Origin: JAIEOG01 sp964519985
GTDB taxonomy: Bacteria; Bdellovibrionota; FAC87; UBA2466
DNA length: 64,000 bases
Assembly: GCA_964519985.1 (NCBI GenBank)
Contig: CAZFMF010000015.1
Span: forward strand, 11,541-75,540
Direction of reading: 5' to 3'
Below the pieces are notes generated by a model. That model was not told the origin of the DNA, did no database searches, and was given only the letters and a program-made list of their open reading frames with translations. This document shows positions 1 through 8,029 of this stretch, in pieces; positions within the stretch are counted from its first letter, which is position 1, and each line of letters begins with the position of its first letter. A program made the translations under genes and the position numbers.

Positions 1-2
1 TC

Positions 3-368
3 GTGAAGCAGAAGGTGGATTTCTGCGAATTGACCGCCGAATTCATTCGGCAAGGCCGCGGGGGCCAGGTCGAAGCGCTGTACCTCGCCTTGATGGCCGC
101 CGATCAAAAGGAGCTTTTGACCCATCGGGAATACGATCAGCTGCTCAATATTTACGAGAGTTACATCGCGGCCGCGAGCAAAGACCTCGCCCAGTTGGAG
201 AAAATGATCGCTTTGGTGAAAAAAGAAACGACGACGCCAGGTTTGAGCAAGCGTCTCGACGACATCCAAGAAAATTCGGCCGGGATCTTGGCGAAGATTA
301 CGGAACACCAGGATTTGGCTAAGCAGAAGGTCATGAAACAAGCAGAGGCCGCTAAACTGAAGAAGTAG
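3..368 (+). CDS. Hypothetical helical protein, possibly cut by the window edge
   Basis: A GTG at base 3 opens a 121-residue frame that ends in a lysine/alanine-rich tail. The product is highly charged and looks almost wholly alpha-helical, with no signal peptide and no recognised motif. Because the start lies at the extreme edge of the window, the true gene may begin upstream and only the C-terminal part may be visible. It is followed after 24 bp by the PAP2 gene on the same strand. I do not recognise the family and assign no function. Confidence 0.6.
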   Translation: MKQKVDFCELTAEFIRQGRGGQVEALYLALMAADQKELLTHREYDQLLNIYESYIAAASKDLAQLEKMIALVKKETTTPGLSKRLDDIQENSAGILAKITEHQDLAKQKVMKQAEAAKLKK

Positions 369-392
369 ACCGCCGCGTGGTAGAGTGCCGCG

Positions 393-1160
393 GTGAAAAA
401 GCTTCTCATTTTGATCCTGCTGTTCTCCCCGGCAGCCCGGGGGAAAGACACCGTCCGTTCGATTTACCGGATCTCCCCTTATACCGATGGCGCGATCATC
501 GCCGCCGGTTTTTTAACCTCGGGCGCGTTCTACGCCTTTCAAAATTCCATTATCAATAAGCGTTGCCCCTGCGACCCGGGCGAAGTCGGGGCTTTTGACC
601 GCTCGGCGATTGGAAACGATAGCGCCGCCGCACGCACTTTAAGTGATCTGTTGGTGGGATGCGCGATGACTGTACCGGTTATCGTCGATTATCTCAATTT
701 GGGGTGGAGCGACGCCTTCATTGAGGATGCGATCGTTTTCGCCGAAGTCCTCGCCGTGAATTCCGGTTTGGTGACGATCGTAAAGCACGCGGTCCAACGT
801 CCGCTGCCACTCGCCTACTCGGGGCAATACGCCAATATCTCCGAAGGGTACCGTTCGTTCTACTCGGGCCACACGTCGACTTTCTTCGCGGCCGGAAGTG
901 CGGTGGCGATGACCCTCTCATACCGTTATGACACCGGCGTCTGGCCCTGGCTCGCGGTCGGTGCCCTCGGCACCACCGTCGGAATCGCGCGGGTCAAAGG
1001 TGGTAACCATTTCCCGTCGGACGTGATCGTGGGGGGAATTGTGGGCACCGCGATTGGGATTGCCGTGCCGTGGCTGCACCGCCGGAACACCGAATCCGAA
1101 AAGATCATTTTGGCGCCTCTACCCGGGGGCGTTCAAGCGGTGTTTTATCGATGGTGGTAA
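393..1160 (+). CDS. PAP2-family membrane phosphatase
   Basis: This is a 255-residue phosphatidic acid phosphatase type 2 protein, a family that removes phosphate from lipid or polyprenyl substrates at the membrane. The three-part signature is visible: K-x6-RP as KHAVQRPLP near residue 130, the SGH core as YSGHTS near residue 158, and the R-x5-HFPSD block as RVKGGNHFPSD near residue 200, followed by glycine-rich membrane segments. An N-terminal hydrophobic stretch resembles a signal sequence or first membrane helix. The start is GTG. The gene converges on the minus-strand gene at 1168. The substrate cannot be told from sequence; undecaprenyl-PP or phosphatidate derivatives are the family norm. 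Confidence 0.85.
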   Translation: MKKLLILILLFSPAARGKDTVRSIYRISPYTDGAIIAAGFLTSGAFYAFQNSIINKRCPCDPGEVGAFDRSAIGNDSAAARTLSDLLVGCAMTVPVIVDYLNLGWSDAFIEDAIVFAEVLAVNSGLVTIVKHAVQRPLPLAYSGQYANISEGYRSFYSGHTSTFFAAGSAVAMTLSYRYDTGVWPWLAVGALGTTVGIARVKGGNHFPSDVIVGGIVGTAIGIAVPWLHRRNTESEKIILAPLPGGVQAVFYRWW

Positions 1161-1167
1161 GGAATGG

Positions 1168-2109
1168 TCACTCACTGCCGCGTTGCACCCGGCCGCCCCG
1201 TCGAACCGTCATGCCACGCTGCGCGGCCATCCGAAGGGAGCAATTCTCTTTGGCCTTGCTCGACTTGGGAGGAGGACGGAGGGCGACGGTACGAAAATGG
1301 ATGTGCAGCCGATCTATAATTTCTAGAATTCCCGGTTCCAAATCGCCGCGAGCGCGTTCGGCTGCAAAACCGGCCAGAATGATCGCGCGATCTTCTTCCG
1401 TACTCGGTTGAATCTGCGTGAAAAGCTCAATCGCGTACTTGCGGGGACTACTGTCCTCACGATCCCGGATTCGGGCGATGATACCGGGGATTTCGCCGTG
1501 GTTTCCGTCGATAACGGTTTCGTGGAGCATCTCAAGAGCGGCTCTGGCGATGAAGGGGTGAGCATTGCCAAGGAGATCCAGGAGAAGGGGGCGAATTCTG
1601 GGGTCGTGTAGTTCGCGCCGCATGCTGGGGCGCAGTTCGGAAACGGCCTTCACCACGCCCATCTCAGCCTGGTTGCCGAACTCCTTGAGCAAGAATTCAA
1701 TCTGCTGGTCGCTACTCCAATGCAGCAACACGGGACGTACGGCCATGTGACGGGCGCCGGAGTGCAAGGTGCCGTCGAGTATTTTCTCTAACGCCACTAA
1801 AAGTCGGGGGTCCTTCCACGAAGTGCTATTGCCTAGGCATTGCATTGCCGCTTGCATGGCCTCGGGTCGATCCTCCCGAGAGAGCGCGACCACAAAGGCA
1901 TCCGAATACATCTCAATAACATAACCGGGTCGACTTAAAGCATTGCGCAGATAGTCCCCGGCGGGCCAAGCGACCGCGGTATCGCCACTCAGGACATTAT
2001 TGAGCGCGATGGCCATATCGAGCTTGGGGGCTTTTGGCTTCTTCTCCGCCGCGAAAATAGGGCCACATAAAAGGGCAAGGCCCACAGCAATCTGGATGGA
2101 ATGTCGCAT
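1168..2109 (-). CDS. Secreted HEAT-like repeat protein
   Basis: From the ATG at 2109 the protein starts with a clear Sec signal (MRHSIQIAVGLALLCGPIFA), which is why this start is preferred over a GTG 21 bp further upstream. The mature part is a run of paired amphipathic helices with patterns such as DPRLLVALEKIL and DPRIRPLLLDLLGN, typical of HEAT/Armadillo-like solenoids that act as binding scaffolds. The C-terminus is basic. No catalytic motif is seen. It stands alone between a convergent PAP2 gene and a small gene on the same strand. The HEAT assignment rests on repeat appearance only. Confidence 0.7.
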   Translation of the reverse strand: MRHSIQIAVGLALLCGPIFAAEKKPKAPKLDMAIALNNVLSGDTAVAWPAGDYLRNALSRPGYVIEMYSDAFVVALSREDRPEAMQAAMQCLGNSTSWKDPRLLVALEKILDGTLHSGARHMAVRPVLLHWSSDQQIEFLLKEFGNQAEMGVVKAVSELRPSMRRELHDPRIRPLLLDLLGNAHPFIARAALEMLHETVIDGNHGEIPGIIARIRDREDSSPRKYAIELFTQIQPSTEEDRAIILAGFAAERARGDLEPGILEIIDRLHIHFRTVALRPPPKSSKAKENCSLRMAAQRGMTVRRGGRVQRGSE

Positions 2110-2151
2110 TTGATGCAGGGGCGATAACACGTTTTTCGCGGAGGATCGACT

Positions 2152-2331
2152 CTAATCTTCGAGGGCTTTTATCGCCTTTTTAATCTCATCCGGCTTGCCC
2201 GCATACTTTTCCATGATCTTCGCTATCGCCACCGCATGTTCGGGATCGTCTTGAGTCATTTCTCGGAGGGCGGAACGAAACTCGTTCACGTTCAGTTTGT
2301 CTTTCATATATTCGATGCAGGCCACGCACAT
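2152..2331 (-). CDS. Small 59-residue CxxC protein
   Basis: A 59-codon frame (ATG to TAG) begins MCVACIEYMKDKL, giving a CxxC pair at residues 2-5, and continues as a charged helical protein ending KAIKALED. A strong ribosome binding site, AAGGAG, lies 9 bp upstream of the ATG. The codon choice and the amphipathic helix pattern look like a real gene. It lies between the HEAT-like gene and the divergent barrel gene at 2452. The function is unknown; the CxxC pair could bind metal or be redox active. A DNA-free helical adaptor role is equally possible. Confidence 0.7.
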   Translation of the reverse strand: MCVACIEYMKDKLNVNEFRSALREMTQDDPEHAVAIAKIMEKYAGKPDEIKKAIKALED

Positions 2332-2451
2332 GGATGTATTCTCCTTAACGGCTCATTCATTCTGACTCCGGAATCGGCAGATGCCAATGCAAACTCATCG
2401 TCTCGGTCGCAGTGGCACGCTCGGTGCAGTCATAGTGCGTCAGGAGATAAT

Positions 2452-3060
2452 ATGAATAGAATGAATGTGACATTAGCTTTGGGCGTGCTCATTGGGCTCG
2501 CTTCGACCGCTTCCGCCGAGAACAAAATTGCAGAACAAAATACCCCGCAGACCGTTGGGACTTCCGCCATTCCGGGCGAAGGGAACGCGTCCGATGTGTT
2601 TTTCAGCGCGGGGCCTGGCTTGGCTCTTTACCATGGCAATACCGGTTGGTCGGTCAACATCGGCGCTCTGACTGAGGTTTCGCAAAATAGCAACCTCTTC
2701 GTGGGAGCTGACCTCGGTTTAAACCTTTGGTACTACAACACGGCCGGTGTCGTTGGTAGTCGGATTCCAACCGGAACGACGGGAATCCAACTGCTACCGA
2801 CGGCGATTTATCGCTTCCAGGTGGCGGGTTCGCTTTTTCCTTATGTGGGACTTTCCGTGGGGCCGCATGTGGCCATCAGCAGTTTCACTTTGGGTGGGGT
2901 TCGACAAAGCGAAACGGACCTTCAATTTGAGCTGCTCTTTCGCCCGGGTTTTTTCATAACCCTAGGCCGGACCGTCTCTTTGCAGGTAGAAGCGAAACTT
3001 GGAGTCTTAGACTCTGACTTTATTTTTCTTCCGCAAGCGAATGCCGTTTTCGCTCTGTAA
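2452..3060 (+). CDS. Outer-membrane beta-barrel protein (OmpA/OmpW-like fold)
   Basis: The 202-residue product begins MNRMNVTLALGVLIGLASTASAEN, a typical Sec signal. The start at 2452 is supported by AGGAG seven bases upstream; a longer in-frame reading from 2236 has no signal and is rejected. The mature part alternates polar and hydrophobic residues (for example LFVGADLGLNLWYY, LFPYVGLSVGPHVA, RTVSLQVEAKLGVL), the pattern of an eight-strand-like barrel, and ends in an aromatic/leucine terminus. It is probably an outer-membrane or porin-like protein of unknown role. A perfect 13-bp hairpin follows the stop. Confidence 0.75.
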   Translation: MNRMNVTLALGVLIGLASTASAENKIAEQNTPQTVGTSAIPGEGNASDVFFSAGPGLALYHGNTGWSVNIGALTEVSQNSNLFVGADLGLNLWYYNTAGVVGSRIPTGTTGIQLLPTAIYRFQVAGSLFPYVGLSVGPHVAISSFTLGGVRQSETDLQFELLFRPGFFITLGRTVSLQVEAKLGVLDSDFIFLPQANAVFAL

Positions 3061-3070
3061 TGAATATTGA

Positions 3071-3101
3071 AACGGGTCCGATGTTTTCCATCGGACCCGT
3101 T
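3071..3101. terminator. Hairpin terminator between convergent genes
   Basis: AACGGGTCCGATG pairs perfectly with CATCGGACCCGTT around a TTTTC loop. It sits ten bases after the stop at 3060 and 18 bases before the end of the opposing gene at 3120, so it could serve both strands. There is no long T tract. Confidence 0.6.
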
Positions 3102-3119
3102 CCTATATCACCGCTTGTA

Positions 3120-3389
3120 TTACGCTGCCCTACGGACGGGATGCGCCACGGCATGGTGGTGGTGTGTTTCCCGCGCGTGGTACATGGGGATCTTTCGAGT
3201 GAAGACGGTGGCTGAATAGGTCAGGACCACGCCGGCCAAGCCGACCAGAATATAGACCCCGCGACTGACGAGCGGATGGACCGGATTCAACGCCGCGGCG
3301 ACGAGATTGTACTGAAAAATCCCAATCGCGCCCCAATTCACTGCACCAATGACTGCAAGAACCAACGATGTGATGTGTAATGCACGCAT
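3120..3389 (-). CDS. DUF378 family small membrane protein
   Basis: The 89-residue protein matches the DUF378 pattern: LxxIGAVNWGAIGIF early, a FQYNLVAAAL segment, then RGVYILVGLAGVVL as the second membrane helix. It ends with a histidine-rich tail (HARETHHHHAVAHPV) that could bind metal ions. Members of this family are short inner-membrane proteins with no known function. The gene starts at an ATG with GGAGG nearby. It faces the barrel gene across a hairpin. Confidence 0.85.
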   Translation of the reverse strand: MRALHITSLVLAVIGAVNWGAIGIFQYNLVAAALNPVHPLVSRGVYILVGLAGVVLTYSATVFTRKIPMYHARETHHHHAVAHPVRRAA

Positions 3390-3500
3390 TTGAGCCTCCT
3401 ACCGCCGGACTTTGCAAACACTGTACCGATGAGTCAGCGCGTCGTAAGACTTTTGACGGCACTTTCCAATTTAGAATCATCGTCCCCGCGCGCCCTCGGT

Positions 3501-3526
3501 CGTTGCGAACGCAGTGAAGCAATCCC
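3501..3526. repeat. Degenerate copy of the TTGCGAGCGAAGCGAAGCAA dispersed repeat
   Basis: The segment TTGCGAACGCAGTGAAGCAA is a diverged copy of a repeat seen also at 13569, 36777 and 38066. Repeats of this sort occur between genes in many unrelated bacteria. It lies in the spacer upstream of the DUF378 gene. Confidence 0.55.
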
Positions 3527-3548
3527 GCATCGCGTAGCGACGCGCTCT

Positions 3549-3597
3549 CGCCGCCTCGCTCGCCCGGGCTAAATCGGCCCGGGCGAGCGGGGCGGCG
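3549..3597. terminator. Long GC-rich hairpin
   Basis: Two 21-nt arms (3549-3569 and 3577-3597) pair with only one G-T wobble around the loop TAAATCG. It lies 34 bases downstream of the minus-strand gene that ends at 3631, so it may end that transcript, although no T run follows on the minus strand. Confidence 0.45.
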
Positions 3598-3630
3598 ATT
3601 TCTATAAACTAGAATATATTTGATAACCTA

Positions 3631-4287
3631 TCAGCCTAATTCTGTCGCGATGGCTTCGACCGCCGCTTTCCACCGCTTGCGGAGTTGCTCTCGCGTTGCG
3701 GGGTCGCGGAGGCCCGTATGGTTGAAAACGAGAATGGATTTCCCTTCCGGGCGGGGGACCAGCATTATTTCGACGACGGTGCGTTTGCCCCAGGCCGGAT
3801 CCTGCCAATACATCCGGATGCGCCGTTCTTTCTTTAGCGTTCGAATCTCGCCAAAAAATCCGTCGGTCGTTTCAAAGGGCACGCCGGTCTGTACCTTCAC
3901 CGGGGAGAGAGGCTGCATCCAAACCGCGAGCCCTTCGTCGGCGACCAGGAACTTCCATACCTTCGTCACTTTGCACGGCAGGGATTTGGTGGCCGTCACC
4001 ATGTAATGCCCCTTGGCATCTTGGCCCACCCGACGGCGTCCGGTGGCAATTTCAAATCCTAACGCCACGCCCTGCTGCCACCAGGGCGTGAGCTTATGCT
4101 TCTTTTTCAAGTAGGCGGCGATCTCTTGATAGGTCCAGCGTTGGGCGCCGGCCCGCTCGAGGATCGCCACCCACTCCTTCCAATGTTTGTGGGTGTGCTT
4201 GAAAACCGATTCCGTCGACACTTTTCCGACTTTGTCGAAGTTGGTTTGCGCTCCACCCACGATTTCGGAATAGGTCAGCTTGGCCAT
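3631..4287 (-). CDS. DUF4287 / AHSA1-type SRPBCC domain protein
   Basis: The 218-residue protein joins two parts. Residues about 35-95 (KHWKEWVAILERAG, TYQEIAAYLKKKHKLTPWWQQGVALGFE) fit the DUF4287 helical domain. Residues about 95-215 fit an AHSA1/START-like SRPBCC fold (SLPCKVTKVWKFLVADEG, ending in GLRDPATREQLRKRWKAAVEAI, the typical last helix). SRPBCC proteins hold hydrophobic ligands or act with Hsp90-like chaperones; the specific role is unknown. It diverges from the Fpg gene at 4323, leaving a 35-bp shared promoter space. Confidence 0.8.
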   Translation of the reverse strand: MAKLTYSEIVGGAQTNFDKVGKVSTESVFKHTHKHWKEWVAILERAGAQRWTYQEIAAYLKKKHKLTPWWQQGVALGFEIATGRRRVGQDAKGHYMVTATKSLPCKVTKVWKFLVADEGLAVWMQPLSPVKVQTGVPFETTDGFFGEIRTLKKERRIRMYWQDPAWGKRTVVEIMLVPRPEGKSILVFNHTGLRDPATREQLRKRWKAAVEAIATELG

Positions 4288-4322
4288 TGCCGCATTTTAG
4301 CGCATGGGTGTAGGTTACGGCC

Positions 4323-5201
4323 ATGCCGGAACTTCCCGAAGTCGAGACCGCCCGCGTTCGTCTGGACAAGGCGCTCGTCGGTCGAAAAATTACCAAGGTT
4401 ATCGTCGATAAAGAGGATTACGTTTGCTACGACCAGGACGAGCCCGCCGTGGTGGCTAGGGCGCTCAAAGGCGCTAAGGTGATGGGTACCGGGCGAAAGG
4501 GGAAGTACCTCTGGCTCAATCTCGATCGAAAACGTTCGCTGCTTCTGCACTTCGGCATGACCGGAAACATCGAAATCCGCCGAAAAAATGGAAAAAACGG
4601 CATCGATGGGGAGTGGGGCTGGGGCGGCATTGCGTTGTGGAACACCCAAGCCAATCAGTTGCAGTCGGGTAAGATGCCTCGCTTTTGTCGGCTCTTTCTT
4701 GAATTCGAAGACGGGGTGCAAGTGGCGCTTACGGATCCGCGTCGCTTTGGCCGCATTCGCCTGAGCGAAGATCCCGCCCACGCGCCCAGCATTGAACGGC
4801 TTGGCTTTGACCCGCTTCACGATTTTCCCCGTGCCAAGAAGCTGACGGAAAAACTCGCCCGCAAGCGCATCGCGATCAAAGCCGCGCTGCTCGATCAGGC
4901 GATTTTTGCCGGTGTGGGCAATTGGATTGCGGACGAAATTCTATACCAAGCCGGAATCAATCCTCACAAGCTGACTTGCGACCTCTCGAGCGGTGAAGTC
5001 ACGCGCTTGCGCGCGAAGCTGCTGGCCATCATCAAGACATCGGTCAATCTCGAAGCGGATTACGGTCTCTACCCGAAAAACTGGCTCTTCCACTACCGGT
5101 GGGGCAAGGGCAAGAACGCCACCGACGGAAAGGGCCGGGAGATCTTGTTTGAAACGATTGGCGGCCGAACCACCGCTTGGGTGCCGGCCGCGCAATCTTG
5201 A
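4323..5201 (+). CDS. mutM: Formamidopyrimidine-DNA glycosylase, plant-like zincless type
   Basis: This base-excision repair enzyme removes oxidised purines and cleaves the abasic site. The catalytic N-terminus MPELPEVE is intact, with Pro2 and Glu3; the strand lysine lies in GRKGKYLW (Lys61). HFGMTGNIEI and LLDQAIFAGVGNWIADEILYQAG match the wedge and helix-two-turn-helix regions. The usual C-terminal four-cysteine zinc finger is missing. Instead the end reads NWLFHYRWGKGKNATDGKG and then GGRTTAWVP, the zincless finger known from plant and fungal Fpg proteins. Length (292) fits. The symbol is given for family membership; lesion preference may differ from E. coli MutM. Confidence 0.88.
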   Translation: MPELPEVETARVRLDKALVGRKITKVIVDKEDYVCYDQDEPAVVARALKGAKVMGTGRKGKYLWLNLDRKRSLLLHFGMTGNIEIRRKNGKNGIDGEWGWGGIALWNTQANQLQSGKMPRFCRLFLEFEDGVQVALTDPRRFGRIRLSEDPAHAPSIERLGFDPLHDFPRAKKLTEKLARKRIAIKAALLDQAIFAGVGNWIADEILYQAGINPHKLTCDLSSGEVTRLRAKLLAIIKTSVNLEADYGLYPKNWLFHYRWGKGKNATDGKGREILFETIGGRTTAWVPAAQS

Positions 5202-5207
5202 AACGCC

Positions 5208-5978
5208 CTAGTTCACCAGCAAATCCATCACCCAGCCGGGCGCGGGGATCCGCTTCGGCGCGCCGGTAAGATCAATCACCGCGGCGGTCATCAATCCCGT
5301 GGCGTTTAACCGTGTGCCTTGTTCGCTGCGGATTTCGTAAGGAATAAAGAAGACGCTCCGATCTTGAGTCACTTCTCCGATCCAAGAGTCGACGCGGATT
5401 TCTACCGTCCCCTGAATTGCCTCATGGATATCTAGGGTCAAGGCGGAGGTAAAAACGCCCACGCCTTTTTCTTCCATCGCCTTGAATGTGACGCCGAAGC
5501 GCTTGCGCAAGAAGTTGAGGCGCGCGGACATGAGGAGGTCGGCATACTGGCTCAATCGCAACTCATTGCGCGGGTCCAGGTCGCTGTAGCGCACATCCGC
5601 GGTGTCCGAATAGAGGATGGGCGTGCCGATACCCACAATTTCCGCCGGTGATTTGGCTATTGCCACGGTGGTTCCAAACGTGAGCCCACCCCGGGTGAAC
5701 TCCATCGTGCCGTCCTCGCTGAAGAGGGAAAACGCGATCTTTTCGTCGGAAGTTTGGGTGCGCAGCCGGACACTTTCGGCACCGGCGATGGCGCGCCGAT
5801 ATGAGATATGAAACCCGGTGGGTTTCCGGCCGGTCCCGTCCCCATCCAAGGATGACGTCACCAGATCGATGTAACGGCACGAATTGACATGGCCGTAGGG
5901 GTCTAAGTCCGAGTGCCGCAGCACCACTTTTCGCTCGTCTTGCACCGTGCCCTGGCTCCCGGAAACCGCGTTTTGCAT
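5208..5978 (-). CDS. Tandem hot-dog acyl thioesterase-like protein
   Basis: The chosen ATG at 5978 has GGGAGG ten bases upstream; a longer frame to 6152 lacks support. The 256-residue protein has two hot-dog halves. Each opens with the same pattern: LRHSDLDPYGHVNSCRYIDL in the first half and VRYSDLDPRNELRLSQYADL in the second, the signature of acyl-ACP/acyl-CoA thioesterases of the FatA/4HBT type. The Asp and His/Asn residues in the first motif fit a catalytic site; the second copy has lost the His, so it may be structural. It probably hydrolyses fatty acyl thioesters in the cytosol. It ends just after the Fpg gene, convergently. Confidence 0.75.
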   Translation of the reverse strand: MQNAVSGSQGTVQDERKVVLRHSDLDPYGHVNSCRYIDLVTSSLDGDGTGRKPTGFHISYRRAIAGAESVRLRTQTSDEKIAFSLFSEDGTMEFTRGGLTFGTTVAIAKSPAEIVGIGTPILYSDTADVRYSDLDPRNELRLSQYADLLMSARLNFLRKRFGVTFKAMEEKGVGVFTSALTLDIHEAIQGTVEIRVDSWIGEVTQDRSVFFIPYEIRSEQGTRLNATGLMTAAVIDLTGAPKRIPAPGWVMDLLVN

Positions 5979-6152
5979 TTTCTTCGTCCTCCCGAGGCTT
6001 GGTATTGCAGGGTACCGGCCAACGCCATTCAGCCTGGATTTTGGACGACTTGGCTCAATTCCGGTCAGCGATGGAGAAGGCGTTTCAACCTTGAAACACG
6101 GCCGGCCCTGCCTTGATTTGCCGCCCCCAGTCGTGTTAAACCGCCCCCACAA

Positions 6153-6989
6153 ATGCCAAGCCTACGTTCCATTTCTTGCGGCTTAGCCCTTGTTCTGTTG
6201 ATTGGCGTATTGCCGTCTCAATCTGCGGAAGGTGGCTTTATTGACCAATGCTGGGAAAAGCTATTGCGTCGAGCCGGCTATTTCGGGGTGGGTCGTTACG
6301 CCTTTGATTGGCAGGACCCGCGTTGGGCTCGGACTGATCCTGGCTTGGTTCGGCTGGTGGGCCACTATTCCACGGTTTATGGACGCGCCTTTCCCTCCCT
6401 CCCGGAAGCCGTCGATCGCTTGTCCGTCTTTTCTCCCTGGAAAGCGGGAGAATCGAGTCCCCGTACTTACTACGCCCCCAACGGATTTCCATTGAAGGCG
6501 GTCGTGGTCTTTGAGTCCGGGCCTTATGGTCATATTCGCATCAATGTGGATTCGCCTCTTCACCAGCAAGCCTTCGCCACCATTTATGCGGGTTGGTTGA
6601 GCGTGATGTCTCAAGAGGACCTAGAGTTGATGAAAGTCAGTTATTCGGCACTCTACGATGAAGACCTCGAACGCGCTCGCAATGTTGTGGAGCTCTACTT
6701 CTACAGTGAAAGGCAAATGCGGCGCTGGTTGGAGCTTCTCGAAACGGAGCTGACCGTGCCCGCGGATCTCGAGAGGTTGGCCCAAGAGTTGTTCGGGGGA
6801 TTGGCCGATTTTGCGCGGGCCCAGAAATTGTCGTTGGGGTTATCCGACCATAAAGAGTTTGAGCAAATCGTGAACCAGGGACACCGGCTGTCGCCAACGC
6901 TCTACACCCATCTCGAGAGTTTCTATCAACGATCCCTTGAAACGCTCTTCGAAGCCGATCGGGCGGCGAAAGAAGCAGAAGACGATTAA
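6153..6989 (+). CDS. Secreted hypothetical protein
   Basis: The 278-residue product starts MPSLRSISCGLALVLLIGVLPSQSAEGG, a Sec signal. The mature region has an early Cys (FIDQCWEKLLRRAG) and a long helical, acidic second half ending AAKEAEDD. No catalytic motif or known family is recognised. It diverges from the thioesterase gene; the spacer of about 170 bp could hold promoters for both. The function is unknown; the export signal is the only firm statement. Confidence 0.65.
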   Translation: MPSLRSISCGLALVLLIGVLPSQSAEGGFIDQCWEKLLRRAGYFGVGRYAFDWQDPRWARTDPGLVRLVGHYSTVYGRAFPSLPEAVDRLSVFSPWKAGESSPRTYYAPNGFPLKAVVVFESGPYGHIRINVDSPLHQQAFATIYAGWLSVMSQEDLELMKVSYSALYDEDLERARNVVELYFYSERQMRRWLELLETELTVPADLERLAQELFGGLADFARAQKLSLGLSDHKEFEQIVNQGHRLSPTLYTHLESFYQRSLETLFEADRAAKEAEDD

Positions 6990-7037
6990 CGAGCCTTTGT
7001 GTTTGGCAATCGGACGACGTCTATCCTCGGCAAAAAA

Positions 7038-7952
7038 CTACTTAAGTAGCCGACCCTTGATGCGGGAGCTGGGCGCCCCGAGGCCCAGTCCGTAAGGATC
7101 GGGCAAAACGAGTGTCGAGCGATTCGCATTCTGTTGAAAGACCGCGGTCTCCAACATCTGTTCCATTTTCTTACGATCCAGATAAGCGGCGATAATTTCC
7201 TCGTCCAACCCACCCAAAATGTCTTCCATGTCGAATTCGAGATTCCGACAGGCTTTGGTGGCTTTCGTGAGAATCGATTGGCAAACCCGCTCGAGGGTTT
7301 TTTGGGCGTTGTCGCGCGTCACCGAAATTTCTTGAGTATCGGTGAGGGTCGAGGACGGCAGCGCCGGAGTGAATTTCATATCCAAAGGGCTCAGATCAAC
7401 CTTGGCAAAGGACCGCCGAATGGCGACGCGTAAGATCGCCCGTTCGTCGTCGTAAAGCTGGTCTGACACTAGCTTGAGGCATTCCTGCACGGTGGCATCG
7501 ACATTGATCAAACCCAAAACGTTTTTCTCAAAACTCGCCAGGGCCGCGTTCACGAATTTCTCGGTTTGCAGGGTGATTTCCCGGGTGTCGAGCTGTTTTG
7601 ACATCACAAAAGTCGTTTTGCGTTCCCAACGTTCATAGCCAAAAAGCCCCATAATGAAAGCTTTGAGGCCGGCGACGCGGTGTTCCTCGGTCACGGGGGT
7701 CGAAACCGAACGTGGGTTGAAACCGATTCGGGCTTTCATCTCCTGAACTTCGGTGATGAACTTGCGGAGCTCGGTCCGGAAGTTTTCTTTCTTCTTTTCC
7801 AGTACCGCTTCGAGATCGACTTTCATGGCGAAGAGCCGGGAAGTGAGATCCGCGCGGGCCCGATGGGAAACCAATCCGCTACTGCCGGAAAGTTCAAGTT
7901 CGGAAGGGGAGTAGACGAGCGAAGAGGAGAGGGGTGGATTATCCTGCTTCAC
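7038..7952 (-). CDS. Hypothetical cytoplasmic helical protein
   Basis: A GTG at 7952 opens a 304-residue frame with no signal peptide or membrane helix. The sequence is charged and helical, with coiled-coil character around KVDLEAVLEKKKENFRTELRKF, and a C-terminal segment rich in turns (LVLPDPYGLGLGAPSS). No nucleotide-binding or catalytic motif is seen. No ribosome binding site is obvious, so an internal start such as the ATG near residue 43 is possible. The gene is monocistronic and lies 77 bp beyond the start-side of the opposing delta-60 gene end. Unknown function. Confidence 0.6.
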   Translation of the reverse strand: MKQDNPPLSSSLVYSPSELELSGSSGLVSHRARADLTSRLFAMKVDLEAVLEKKKENFRTELRKFITEVQEMKARIGFNPRSVSTPVTEEHRVAGLKAFIMGLFGYERWERKTTFVMSKQLDTREITLQTEKFVNAALASFEKNVLGLINVDATVQECLKLVSDQLYDDERAILRVAIRRSFAKVDLSPLDMKFTPALPSSTLTDTQEISVTRDNAQKTLERVCQSILTKATKACRNLEFDMEDILGGLDEEIIAAYLDRKKMEQMLETAVFQQNANRSTLVLPDPYGLGLGAPSSRIKGRLLK

Positions 7953-8029
7953 CGTGTGATTTTATCATAGTTTGCCGTAGAACCGGATTCGGTCGTCTTA
8001 TCGGAAAGTACCCGGTGGAATTTTAGCGG

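Noticed and set aside
2236..2451. N-terminal extension of the barrel gene
   Set aside because: The extension overlaps the small CxxC gene on the other strand and lacks a signal peptide; the ATG at 2452 has a proper ribosome site and signal.
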